The notes below the pieces were generated by a model. That model saw only the letters and a program-made list of their open reading frames with translations. It had not been told where the DNA came from and ran no database searches. The position numbers and the translations under genes were made by a program. DNA of 64,000 nt from Bacteroidia bacterium (GTDB lineage: Bacteria > Bacteroidota > Bacteroidia > J057): the NCBI GenBank assembly GCA_041391665.1, contig JAWKNO010000002.1, positions 1,426,001 through 1,490,000 of the forward strand. Direction: 5' to 3'. Numbering within the stretch: the stretch's first letter is position 1; each line of letters starts with the position of its first letter. Positions 18,713-27,138 of this stretch are shown here, one piece after another.

Positions 18713-19473
18713 TGGGGTATTCTTATTCCGGTGAAAGTATCTTGCACATAACTGTTTCCAATCGCACGATAAAAATAAACGTCCAGGGTATCTTTACTGG
18801 GAGAAAGTTTCCCCGTTCCGGTAACTGTGTAATGTTCGCAGTCCCAGCCTTCAGTGGCATAAAGATCAAATCCGGTGGCTCCTACTCGAAAATTTCTGGT
18901 ATGACAATCAGGGAAAAAATTATTCATGACTGCAATATTCCTTGCCATAAAAGTATCCCACTCTACAGCAAGTTCAACCGTAAAGCTATCCACCACCCGG
19001 CTGGTCGTTTGCCCCCGGTATTTCCCCCAAAGGGGCAGGTCAAATAAATCCACGACATAAACGGTTTTTGTTACCGTGTCTATGCCGTCGTCTCCGGGAA
19101 AACAAGCGGAAGATTTGCGTTTGCCAATCAGGGTAATGGGAATCGGGCCATACGGATAACCAAATTCGATCACCACGGAAGGCGTTTTTCGATGGTTGGT
19201 ATCGGTTCCGATTATCCACTCATAACTTTCCATTTCTTGTACAGCTGTAAGCAGGAGTTGGCTCAATTTATACATCGTATCCTGAAGCGGAAGAGCTATA
19301 TCCGAAGAGAAACTCTCTTCCATGACAAAGTCCGCGTTTAGCGGCACCTCCTCCATACAGGGGTTGTAGTTCGGGCACTCCGGATTGGTCGGATCGTCGC
19401 ATTTGCATCCGGTGAGGAGTGCGGTCAGGAGTAATAAGATCACTCCGCAGAAAATCAATGCGTATTTATTCAT
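18709..19473 (-). CDS. Lipoprotein C of the tandem lipoprotein/T9SS locus
   Basis: A 254-residue lipoprotein with lipobox LLTGC (Cys23) followed at once by CDDPTNPECPNYNPC. The first 35 residues match lipoproteins A and B almost exactly; the rest is diverged. Shared traits in the body are a PKD-like segment (YEWIIGTD near residue 90), CFPGDDGIDTV near 130, and a GKYRG motif near 155. Unlike A and B, it has only one TNPECPNY unit. It starts 13 bp after T9SS copy B and its stop overlaps the start of T9SS copy C. Likely surface-exposed or periplasmic; function unknown. Confidence 0.8.
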   Translation of the reverse strand: MNKYALIFCGVILLLLTALLTGCKCDDPTNPECPNYNPCMEEVPLNADFVMEESFSSDIALPLQDTMYKLSQLLLTAVQEMESYEWIIGTDTNHRKTPSVVIEFGYPYGPIPITLIGKRKSSACFPGDDGIDTVTKTVYVVDLFDLPLWGKYRGQTTSRVVDSFTVELAVEWDTFMARNIAVMNNFFPDCHTRNFRVGATGFDLYATEGWDCEHYTVTGTGKLSPSKDTLDVYFYRAIGNSYVQDTFTGIRIPQ

Positions 19474-19738
19474 GGTTTTCTTATTTTCATTCCTTCACAA
19501 TCCGCACCGTCCGCCTTTGTCCGTTGGCGTCCATCACAACAATATATACCCCCGCTGCCAGAAAACCCATATCCACTGTCAGTTCCTGCGGCCCGGCTTT
19601 CATCGGCTCCGACTTGCGGATCGGCATCACCGGGCGACCCAGCAGGTCGTAGAGCGTGATCGAAACCTCTGTTGTTTGCAACAGTTCAAACCGCAGGGTG
19701 ATTTCGCCGGTGAAAGGATTGGGGAAAGCGGTGAGGGG
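19371..19738 (-). repeat. Conserved junction block spanning the end of T9SS copy B and the start of lipoprotein C
   Basis: About 370 bp include the T9SS sorting-domain codons, the 13-bp gap and the first 100 or so bases of the next lipoprotein. It is nearly identical to 22511-22930; in the lipoprotein part I see only about three differences. Bodies on both sides are highly diverged. Confidence 0.85.
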
Positions 19739-21812
19739 TGGCCTTTTTTCAGGTTGCGTAGGGTTGTCGGGCGCTGCTACCCTGCTTGCCAGTTGATTGG
19801 CCTTATAGCGGGTTGAATTGCAAAATGCTTTGATAGTATCTACAGGAACCTGAACAAAGTCTGTATAGTTACACCCCAGGACGGATTTGACCCCGACTTC
19901 TAAATTGATTCCTGGAGGCAGAGATACCCCGGGATTGACAATGACTTCTCTGCCGGCAGCCAAAGTAAGCGTTACTCCGGCATTAAGCGTCAGCCCACCT
20001 GTAACCATAATGACACTTCTCGCTTTTAGTATGGTGTTCTGGTTAAAAGTCGTTGAACCGTTGACGATCAGCGTATCTGGAAAATAAGTATAAGGTGGAA
20101 GAGCTGCCGAAGTAAATCGAACCGGATAGGTGAGTATTTCAAATACCTGATTGACTTTGCCATAAACATTTTCCTTAAAAACATATTGGATCATGAGTCG
20201 GAGAAAAACCTGTGAGCCAGGCTCAAAATCCCCTACAATATAATCTTTCAGACACTCCAGCGTCAGAAATGGGGAAACATAGTATTCTTCTTCTCCATCA
20301 ATATTGGGAAAAGAAGGAAAGTAAGAATATGTGCTTAAATCCTGAAAATAGTCATAATATTCTTCAATCCGGGTTGCAGGAGAACCTTTTACGACCAAAG
20401 CGGCCAGAATGACGGTTTTTTCATCATCCACTTCTGCTGCCGGGTTAAAAACATATTCGATATCCTCAAATCTGTACCTCGAATAAGCATCTAGCCAAGA
20501 ATTATAGGAAAGAAGCGAACCGGGAGGATCTTCATAACCAAACTCATACGGATATAAGCCACGCTGAGAAGCTGACATTTTTTTAACAAGTGGCGAATCC
20601 AGAAGAGCAAAAACACCAAGCGGCTCGTTGTAGGTGGGGTAGTAAAACCATGGAGATGTTGATTCGGCACCATCCGTACCTAAACTCCCTGGGGTGCGGA
20701 GTAAAATGGAGGAATTGCCACCAATAGATCCAAAGTTTTTTATAGAACCAGTTATCGCCATTTCTGCCTCAATCACAGAAGGACTGGGCGGGCGGCTGGG
20801 AGAAGATTTTAATCCCATCGCTACCAATATCCTGTCGGTTTGATCTCCAATAATTTTTAGCCCCGTTTTTACTTTAAATGTGCTATCAGGAGTCCCGGTT
20901 GTATCATTCACAAACCCCATATCTTTGATGTATTGGGTGATTTCACCGTCAATTGCTGCGGTAAGCCATTTATCAGTTGCCCCTATTCCGGTTTTAATAA
21001 TACTTCCTACAACTCCCAGTGCAATTTGCTCAAAGGAAGACAATCCGGGCGGTGTTTTATATTTTGCGATAAGACCATCAATATTCTTATAGGTAACGGT
21101 TCCGGCTTCCACATCTAATCCGTTTTTATATACAGTGGTGAGAAAATCCTGATTGTTCAGGAGTGGGCTGGAGCCATTGGTGTTGATAACCTGGCTGGTT
21201 CCAATCAACCTGCCGGAAAGATTTACCAGCGAGGTATCTACGACCCCAAAATCCACCTGGATCTCAGAGTAATTCAGGCATATACATGGATCGTAAGCCA
21301 GATCAAACTCCGCAGCAAAAAACTCGGAAGTACTGGTGGCACGACTCACTGTTGCAGCCTTAGCTACGGAAGTCTTTTCACTCAGAGCCTGTGCAATATT
21401 ATTGTTTTTCATCAATAATGTACTAGGTTTTATTAATGGATTATCCAACGTTCTAAACCGAAGTTCTGTTTGCATCAAGTCAGTTGTTGGATTAATCCCC
21501 TGAAACGAAGCCAGAATCCTCAGTCGTCCTGTATAGCGGTTATAAAGGTGGCTGTGTTCCGTTATAGGTATATCCGCCTCCCGGAGTCGGGATATAAACC
21601 TCCCAGATAGGATTACGCCATTCAAACCGGTTGCGAAGGTTGGGACGGGCATTGTTTAATGCCGCAGCGGAGTCTGTTCGGATAAGCCCATTACAACAGG
21701 CTTGTACAATCGTAGAGTCATTGGCAATACATTCCTGTGAGTGCAACTGGAAGGGTAGGGAAAGTAAGACCATCAACCACGCAGTTGTGAACCCAAAGCT
21801 ATATTTTTTCAT
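19487..21812 (-). pseudogene. T9SS-sorted secreted protein, copy B, frame-broken near the 5' end
   Basis: The 5' frame (21812 to 21540, 89 codons) has a signal peptide and the family N-terminus (RNRFEWRNPIWEVYIPTPGG) and stops at TAA. The remaining protein continues in the +1 frame, where LYNRYTGRLRILASF matches LYNRHTGMLHVFGAS of copy A, and runs about 700 residues to the stop at 19487. Between FxW and LYNRxTG copy B has about 27 residues where copy A has about 80, so a deletion of roughly 160 bases seems to have caused the frame change. The sorting domain is intact. The body also has a hexapeptide-like stretch (about 530-600, ILKARSVIMVTGGLTLNAGV). Confidence 0.72.
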
Positions 21813-21824
21813 ACAACAATGTAG

Positions 21825-22664
21825 TTAGAGATGAATCCGGACGCCCCGGAACTGTTTGGTAATGCCTACATTCACCTGGCAGATCGGATGCCAGTAAAAA
21901 TCAAACCGTAGTGAATCGAGATTATCGGGGTTCAAGGTCATCAAACCCTGCATACAATTGCAGAATCCATTATTCTGGCCAATGCTGTTTTCTCCTATTA
22001 ACAATTGCCGGTGAGCCCAATTTCCAACTACAAAAAGCGTATCACAAGCCTGCTCAAACCCGCCTATAATAGGCTTGATATTAAAAGCAGGATGAATCGG
22101 GTCAATCGAATAACAAAGATTCACGATCGCCTCAAATGTATCTAGCGGAGCTGTAGAAATCACCCCACGGTACCGGCCATTGAGCAGGGAGTTACATCCG
22201 GTTTTCTGAAAGAATGTCCGGGCAAGACTATCCACCCCGTCATCATCCGGAAAACACATTATATCTGGTTTTTTGGTAACTTTCAGCCTTATGGTTGTAT
22301 TTCCCGGTGGGAAATCACTTCGTGCGACTGACCGGGTACGGATCACCTCGCTCCCGATATGCCATTCATATTGGGCATCGGCTTCCAGTGCATAAAATTC
22401 CACCAGTCCGGTAACAACTGTATCAGTATCGTAGGTTTCCCAATCAGGCGGATACCCAAGATAAAAAGCCTCCCGTATTTCGAAAGCAGCACTTACTGGT
22501 TTTTTATCTAAACAAGGATTATAATTCGGACATTCGGGATTGGTCTCATCGACACAGTAGTTCGGGCACTCCGGATTGGTCGGATCGTCGCATTTGCATC
22601 CGGTGAGGAGTGCAGTCAGGAGTAAAAAGATCACTCCGCAGAAAATCAATGCGTATCTATTCAT
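21825..22664 (-). CDS. Lipoprotein B of the tandem lipoprotein/T9SS locus
   Basis: A 279-residue lipoprotein with lipobox LLTGC (Cys23). Two tandem units with the core TNPECPNY follow the acylation site (DDPTNPECPNY, then CVDETNPECPNYNPC), one more than in lipoprotein C. The body has the same plan as A and C: a PKD-like YEWHIG segment, CFPDDDGVDSL, then GRYRG. It starts 13 bp after T9SS copy A and ends 12 bp before copy B, so it belongs to the operon. Function unknown; probably surface or periplasmic. Confidence 0.82.
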   Translation of the reverse strand: MNRYALIFCGVIFLLLTALLTGCKCDDPTNPECPNYCVDETNPECPNYNPCLDKKPVSAAFEIREAFYLGYPPDWETYDTDTVVTGLVEFYALEADAQYEWHIGSEVIRTRSVARSDFPPGNTTIRLKVTKKPDIMCFPDDDGVDSLARTFFQKTGCNSLLNGRYRGVISTAPLDTFEAIVNLCYSIDPIHPAFNIKPIIGGFEQACDTLFVVGNWAHRQLLIGENSIGQNNGFCNCMQGLMTLNPDNLDSLRFDFYWHPICQVNVGITKQFRGVRIHL

Positions 22665-22930
22665 GGTTTTCTTATTTTCATTCCTTCACAATCCGCACCG
22701 TCCGCCTTTGTCCGTTGGCGTCCATCACAACAATATATACACCCGCTGCCAGAAAACCCATATCCATCGTCAGTTCCTGCGGCCCGGCTTTCATCGGCTC
22801 AGACTTGCGGATCGGCATCACCGGGCGGCCCAGCAAGTCGTAGAGGGTGAGCGAAACCTCTGTTGTTTGCAACAGTTCAAACCGCAGGGTGATTTCGCCG
22901 GTGAAAGGATTGGGGAAGGCGGTGAGGGGG
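22511..22930 (-). repeat. Conserved junction block spanning the end of T9SS copy A and the start of lipoprotein B
   Basis: The lipoprotein part (22511-22664, 154 bases) is identical, by eye, to 25798-25951 of lipoprotein A. The T9SS part matches the two other sorting-domain blocks with few changes. Confidence 0.88.
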
Positions 22931-25068
22931 ATTTCTGCCACAAATCCGTTGGAGGACGGGAGTTGTTGAGTTTTGGCAGAAAGCTGCCCCGCTTTATACT
23001 GGGAAGAAGTACAATACGTATTTAACCATGCAGGGTCTTTAGGCAGATTTACACTCCCGCAGCTCATCGGGATAACCCCGGGCACCAACTCAATATTGGG
23101 CAATATCTGTGCATTCGGAGGAACCACAATTTCCGCCCCGGCACTCACCACTACCGGGTTGGCAGCGGAAATATTGCCCGTAACGGTGATTTTCCGCCAC
23201 GCTTTCTGATCGGTGGTTAATACTCCACTGATGTTTTTCTCAAAGGGAAGGATGACCGAAGTTGGAAGCGGGGCAGTCACCTCCTGAATTTTTACGGGAA
23301 AGGTAACGGTTTGCAAAGACACATTGGGTAATCCTTCCGTGTCAAGAGTACTGGACAGATAAACATTGGCAAATCGCAGATACACCGTGTCATCGGAACG
23401 GGGCGAATAACTTGATCCGGTGCAGTTCAGGGAGGAAAAATAGTGGTATTTGTCCAGATACATCGATAGATTTTCCAAACATTCCAACGGTAAGAATGGC
23501 GAGATATAGGTATAATCGCCGACTCCTTCTTCCAGGTTTCCGTATTCGATCACATGGCTGTACGAGCCGTTGGACAGATTATAGGGTTCATCCGAAGGAC
23601 TTTTAATAACCAATGCTGCGGAAATTTCGCTTTTTGAAAAATCAATTCGCGCTGCCGGATTGATCGCATATTTAATGGCCGATGCCAGCCGGTAGGAAAT
23701 GTTTTCGGTGACAATTTCGGTTTCTTCGAGGCTGTTACAGTTGCCCGAAGTCGAATATGTCTGCGTGACATACCGGTTTATCACCGGCGTTTCCAGCAAG
23801 GCAAACACCCCCAATTCTTCGTTGTAGAGCGGATAATAAGGCTGTTGGGGATAATTTGCCTCCGGCAGGGTACTTGTGCCCAGGCTGCCGGGAACGGCGA
23901 TTTCGGTGACAAGTTGCTGGTCTGTATCCTGTAACGTACCTGCCATTGTAACCTCTGCTTTAATGATGGCAGGGATTGCCTTACTCGGTTTGGCGGGCTG
24001 CCCCGATTTTTTGAACTTCAGGACAGACTGCGAAAAATTAATTGCTTTTGACGCAATCTTAAAAGGGGCCGTAATTTTTTTCCCTCCGGGAATTATGCCT
24101 GCTACTTCTACTCCTAAATCGATCATTGCCTTCAGCACATCCAAGGCTGCCACAATATCAAATTTCCCTTTTGCCCCCATTACTGGTATCAGATCATTGT
24201 AAATATCCCCCGCTTCCTTGTAGATCTGCGCTCCGGCCTCAACATCATAACCATTAGCGAATACAGAACTTAAGTAATCAGGATGAAAATAGGGAGAGCC
24301 TCCTACACCCTGATAGTAGCTCAGGAGATCCACCTGGGTTCCCAGCAACCTCCCATAAAGTTTAATATCAGATTCCTCGACAAGCCAGAACTTTACCCTA
24401 AAGGCAGACTGATTATGACAGACACAAGGGTCATAGGCTATCGGAAAAACCGCATGGACAAACTTTAATGTCTGGTTGGGATGAAGAAAGGTTCCTTTAA
24501 CTATTGCTATGCGTGTAGAGTCATCAAGAACCTGGGCAACCGGATTTACATATCCCAATAACCCGGCTGGGCCATAGTCTGTGCGATCATATTCTGTTGT
24601 AAAACTCAATTCAATTTCAAATACATCATATCCCGTAAGGTCAGAGGCACCAAATACATGAAGCATACCGGTATGCCGGTTATACAAAATCAGATAAGGC
24701 AGTTGGCGATTATAGGACTCATTACCGCCATTGACCGTTTTACCAAACCCCCAGTGAATCAGTTCCCAGCCTTCTTCCGGGTAAAAATCACTGGCGGCTT
24801 CTTTTGCCAGAAAATTCAGGTCATAGTTGTTGTTATAATACGGACTATTAAAATAGGTAGTACCGCTATAGGTTGGGCCGTACAGATGAACTGGCTGAAT
24901 CGAGTCATTCATCCAATCAAAGGTATTGGCAAGCGCAGGGCGTTCCAGATTGTAGGCTTTTCCCGGGCGGGGGTCAGTGGAGATACCCACCGAATCGGTG
25001 CAATAGGGTTGTCCCATAACCAGATTTCCTAAGAGGAAAGCCAGAAAAAATATAGATAGGTATTTCAT
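22678..25068 (-). CDS. T9SS-sorted secreted protein, copy A (intact)
   Basis: A 796-residue exported protein and the only intact member of the three. It has a signal peptide (1-19), an N-terminal domain holding FDWMND, DFYPEEGWELIHWGFG and LYNRHTG motifs (about 50-150), a middle region where paired cysteines occur in AYDPCVCHNQ (about 215), a YYPLYNEELGVFALLETPV segment near 425, a small repetitive beta-solenoid-like stretch (about 620-680), and a type A T9SS sorting domain (about 715-796). The function is unknown; the sorting domain implies export across the outer membrane and anchoring on, or release from, the cell surface. A 6-bp-stem hairpin (25089-25104) lies between lipoprotein A and this gene. 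Confidence 0.85.
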   Translation of the reverse strand: MKYLSIFFLAFLLGNLVMGQPYCTDSVGISTDPRPGKAYNLERPALANTFDWMNDSIQPVHLYGPTYSGTTYFNSPYYNNNYDLNFLAKEAASDFYPEEGWELIHWGFGKTVNGGNESYNRQLPYLILYNRHTGMLHVFGASDLTGYDVFEIELSFTTEYDRTDYGPAGLLGYVNPVAQVLDDSTRIAIVKGTFLHPNQTLKFVHAVFPIAYDPCVCHNQSAFRVKFWLVEESDIKLYGRLLGTQVDLLSYYQGVGGSPYFHPDYLSSVFANGYDVEAGAQIYKEAGDIYNDLIPVMGAKGKFDIVAALDVLKAMIDLGVEVAGIIPGGKKITAPFKIASKAINFSQSVLKFKKSGQPAKPSKAIPAIIKAEVTMAGTLQDTDQQLVTEIAVPGSLGTSTLPEANYPQQPYYPLYNEELGVFALLETPVINRYVTQTYSTSGNCNSLEETEIVTENISYRLASAIKYAINPAARIDFSKSEISAALVIKSPSDEPYNLSNGSYSHVIEYGNLEEGVGDYTYISPFLPLECLENLSMYLDKYHYFSSLNCTGSSYSPRSDDTVYLRFANVYLSSTLDTEGLPNVSLQTVTFPVKIQEVTAPLPTSVILPFEKNISGVLTTDQKAWRKITVTGNISAANPVVVSAGAEIVVPPNAQILPNIELVPGVIPMSCGSVNLPKDPAWLNTYCTSSQYKAGQLSAKTQQLPSSNGFVAEIPLTAFPNPFTGEITLRFELLQTTEVSLTLYDLLGRPVMPIRKSEPMKAGPQELTMDMGFLAAGVYIVVMDANGQRRTVRIVKE

Positions 25069-25141
25069 TTTTGTAAATTTTTATTATTGCCCCTGGAAAG
25101 GGGCAGGGCTATACAGAGTTGTAGAGAAAATACATGTGCCT

Positions 25142-25951
25142 CTATAACATTCTCCCTTCAAAAATGTATTTTACTATGTTTGGCTGCTCGTTGCGGCGAT
25201 CCAACGTATATTCACAGCGAACTTTATTCCTGTCGCCTGTTTTGTCGGGATCCCAGGTCAAAATACCGTTCGGATAATCACAGGCAGAGGTACCCACAAA
25301 TCGCAACTTTCGGTAAGTAATTGCACTCTGATTGAGGACATCTTCGCAGCCTCTTTTAAAATTATACATTTGTGTAACAAGGAAAGGATCGCCGGGGTAA
25401 ATTTTCAGGGTAATGGTATCTTCTGGATTTCCATTAAGAAAGCCATGATAATCAGCAATCCATCGGTGTTTATCCGTAAACACCACTTTTCGTACCATGG
25501 TATCTGTGCCGGTATCTTCCGGAAAACAATTTGTATTAGGTGTACCCTGAACCATGAGTTTGATCTCAATGGGCACAAATTTGGGGGCCTGGGCGAAGTT
25601 GAGGGAAACCCTTGGCGTATCATATACTCCCGCCCCGATTTGCCAGGTATAAGTCTGACCGGGTTTTTCATCCAAAACTTCAAAAATCAGATTGGAGGCC
25701 CGTACAGTATCAAAATAAACCGTATCCAAAACCTTTGTTGTTGCAAAAGACCCATTCTCAATGATCCGAAAATCCGCACTCACCGGTGTCTGATCCCAAC
25801 AAGGATTATAATTCGGACATTCGGGATTGGTCTCATCGACACAGTAGTTCGGGCACTCCGGATTGGTCGGATCGTCGCATTTGCATCCGGTGAGGAGTGC
25901 AGTCAGGAGTAAAAAGATCACTCCGCAGAAAATCAATGCGTATCTATTCAT
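25142..25951 (-). CDS. Lipoprotein A of the tandem lipoprotein/T9SS locus
   Basis: A 269-residue lipoprotein with the same signal and lipobox (Cys23) as B and C, and two TNPECPNY units. The body diverges but keeps a YTWQIG PKD-like segment, CFPEDTGTDTM and ADYHG. Its first codons overlap the last 8 bases of the upstream fibre-like gene, so its translation may be coupled to that gene and may fall when that gene is phase-off (inference). The conserved DNA block ends exactly at its start codon, where B and C continue into a T9SS sorting domain. Confidence 0.82.
   Translation of the reverse strand: MNRYALIFCGVIFLLLTALLTGCKCDDPTNPECPNYCVDETNPECPNYNPCWDQTPVSADFRIIENGSFATTKVLDTVYFDTVRASNLIFEVLDEKPGQTYTWQIGAGVYDTPRVSLNFAQAPKFVPIEIKLMVQGTPNTNCFPEDTGTDTMVRKVVFTDKHRWIADYHGFLNGNPEDTITLKIYPGDPFLVTQMYNFKRGCEDVLNQSAITYRKLRFVGTSACDYPNGILTWDPDKTGDRNKVRCEYTLDRRNEQPNIVKYIFEGRML
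25798..25951 (-). repeat. Conserved lipoprotein N-terminal block, copy A
   Basis: 154 bases identical by eye to 22511-22664. Homology ends two bases beyond the start codon; here the upstream side is the fibre-like gene instead of a T9SS sorting domain. Confidence 0.85.
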
Positions 25952-26928
25952 GGCCTCTCGTTGAAGTGTTGTGTAGTTGACTTTCCAATTCTGCGATCCG
26001 GTCGTGCAGTTGCAGCACGTAAAGGTACAATTCTTCGATTTTTTCCATTTGTTTCACCGCGATCTGCCCCACCTCAAAACCACCCGCGGCGTCTATTTCT
26101 GCCTGCGATGGCATGCCCGGCAGGTGGCCGTGTAATTGGATATGGTTTTTTACCGCTGCCAGTGTCGGCAGCGGGTATTCCGGCAAAAACACATAGTCGG
26201 CATAGCTGCTATTGACAAATACACGGCCCGTGGCAATCCCCTTTTGCACAAACAGCAGGTAATCATTGCTGGCCGTGCTGACATTGCCTACTGAGACTTT
26301 GCCGTCGTTCTGAATCACCATTTTTACGCTCGAAAATACCTCCGCATCACTTTTGGTCTGCGTCGCGTTGCCGTTATTGGCGATGGAGGCAAACTGAATC
26401 GCACCCCCTACGCTCGACCAGATCACCGCGCCACCGTTGTTGCCGCCATCTGTGTCAAAAGTCCAGGTTGTGCCCGACCGCGTCGCATTAAAGCCAATAT
26501 AGGCGGTTCCCCAGTTTAGTCCGCTGCCGTAGGCGGTTCCCATGCCCAGCTTACTGATCCCTGCACCTGCGCGTAGCCCCTGAGACTGAATCTTGAAGAT
26601 TTCGCTGCTTCCGGCAAAAAAACTGAAACTATGCGCAGTATTGGACGGCATTTCAAACCGAAGCATCCCCGCACTCATGCCCAGTCCGTAAAATGAGCTG
26701 CCGCTGGTGTAAAGCGACAACATTCTGCTCTGATAGGCAGTCCCAAAGTCTAAGAGATATTGTGGATTGTTGTTATTGATCCCCACTTTTTCCGCCCCGC
26801 CAATGGGGTTGTAATAGATTACCCCTGAGCCGGTCGAACTCCAGGTGCTTTGGGCTATCATATCAGCACTTAGCAATAGGATAGGAAGAAGGAAGAAGGA
26901 AGAAGGAAGAAGGAAGAAGTCGTCGCAT
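25944..26928 (-). CDS. Secreted fibre-like protein, predicted phase-variable and OFF in this sequence
   Basis: The body (about 310 residues from 26876) is a repetitive beta-rich protein like phage-tail-fibre-type proteins of Bacteroidota. It ends in the usual YVFLPEYPLPTLAAVKNHI region, then HLPGMPSQAEI, and a coiled coil (KQMEKIEELYLYVLQLHDRI). The only ATG upstream is at 26928. It reads MRR and then five 7-base repeats, and hits TGA after 21 codons because the repeat number puts it in the wrong frame. With four or seven copies the reading would join ...LLPILLLSADMIAQST, a proper signal peptide, to the body. A TTG at 26876 could start translation but would remove the signal. No T9SS sorting domain is present. 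Confidence 0.7.
26884..26918 (-). repeat. Heptanucleotide repeat (TTCTTCC x5 on the minus strand) in signal-peptide codons
   Basis: Five perfect copies of GGAAGAA on the plus strand. Three copies encode LLPSSFF, so in-frame expansions keep a hydrophobic helix. The unit length is not a multiple of three, so each gain or loss of one copy changes the frame; the ON state needs a copy number equal to 1 modulo 3. Confidence 0.9.
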
Positions 26929-26958
26929 CGTGTTTGGGTTTTTAGGTGTTATAACAAA

Positions 26959-26966
26959 CAAACGTA
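26959..26966 (-). promoter_or_regulatory. Candidate -7 box for the phase-variable locus
   Basis: TACGTTTG on the minus strand is a full match to TAnnTTTG, 30 bases ahead of the ATG at 26928. The nearest upstream TTG is 25 bases away rather than 19-21, so the -33 match is poor. The inverted repeat of the bounding element lies just upstream and could bind an activator (inference). Confidence 0.45.
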
Positions 26967-27039
26967 AGTTCTGCTTCTTTCCGATCTTAATCAACCGTAT
27001 TTCTACGCATTTTTTTTGATACGTAGAAATACGGGTAGC
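26966..27039. repeat. Right copy of the locus-bounding direct repeat with inverted repeat
   Basis: Same orientation as the copy at 16856-16929. The inverted-repeat arms are 26995-27007 and 27022-27034. It lies between the divergent starts of the fibre-like gene and the plus-strand gene at 27139. Confidence 0.85.
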
Positions 27040-27083
27040 TGTAACTAATTCAATAGGTTTAGTTATGATACCGTAAAATAGTC

Positions 27084-27114
27084 TTGGCAAGCATTCGTTT
27101 TACCCATAGATTTG
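27084..27114 (+). promoter_or_regulatory. Bacteroidota-type promoter for the gene at 27139
   Basis: TTG (27084-27086), a 20-base spacer and TAGATTTG (27107-27114) match the consensus fully. Because this promoter overlaps the TTG at 27112, it rules against translation starting there. Confidence 0.75.
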
Positions 27115-27138
27115 CCCATGTCCCTTAACACATTCATT

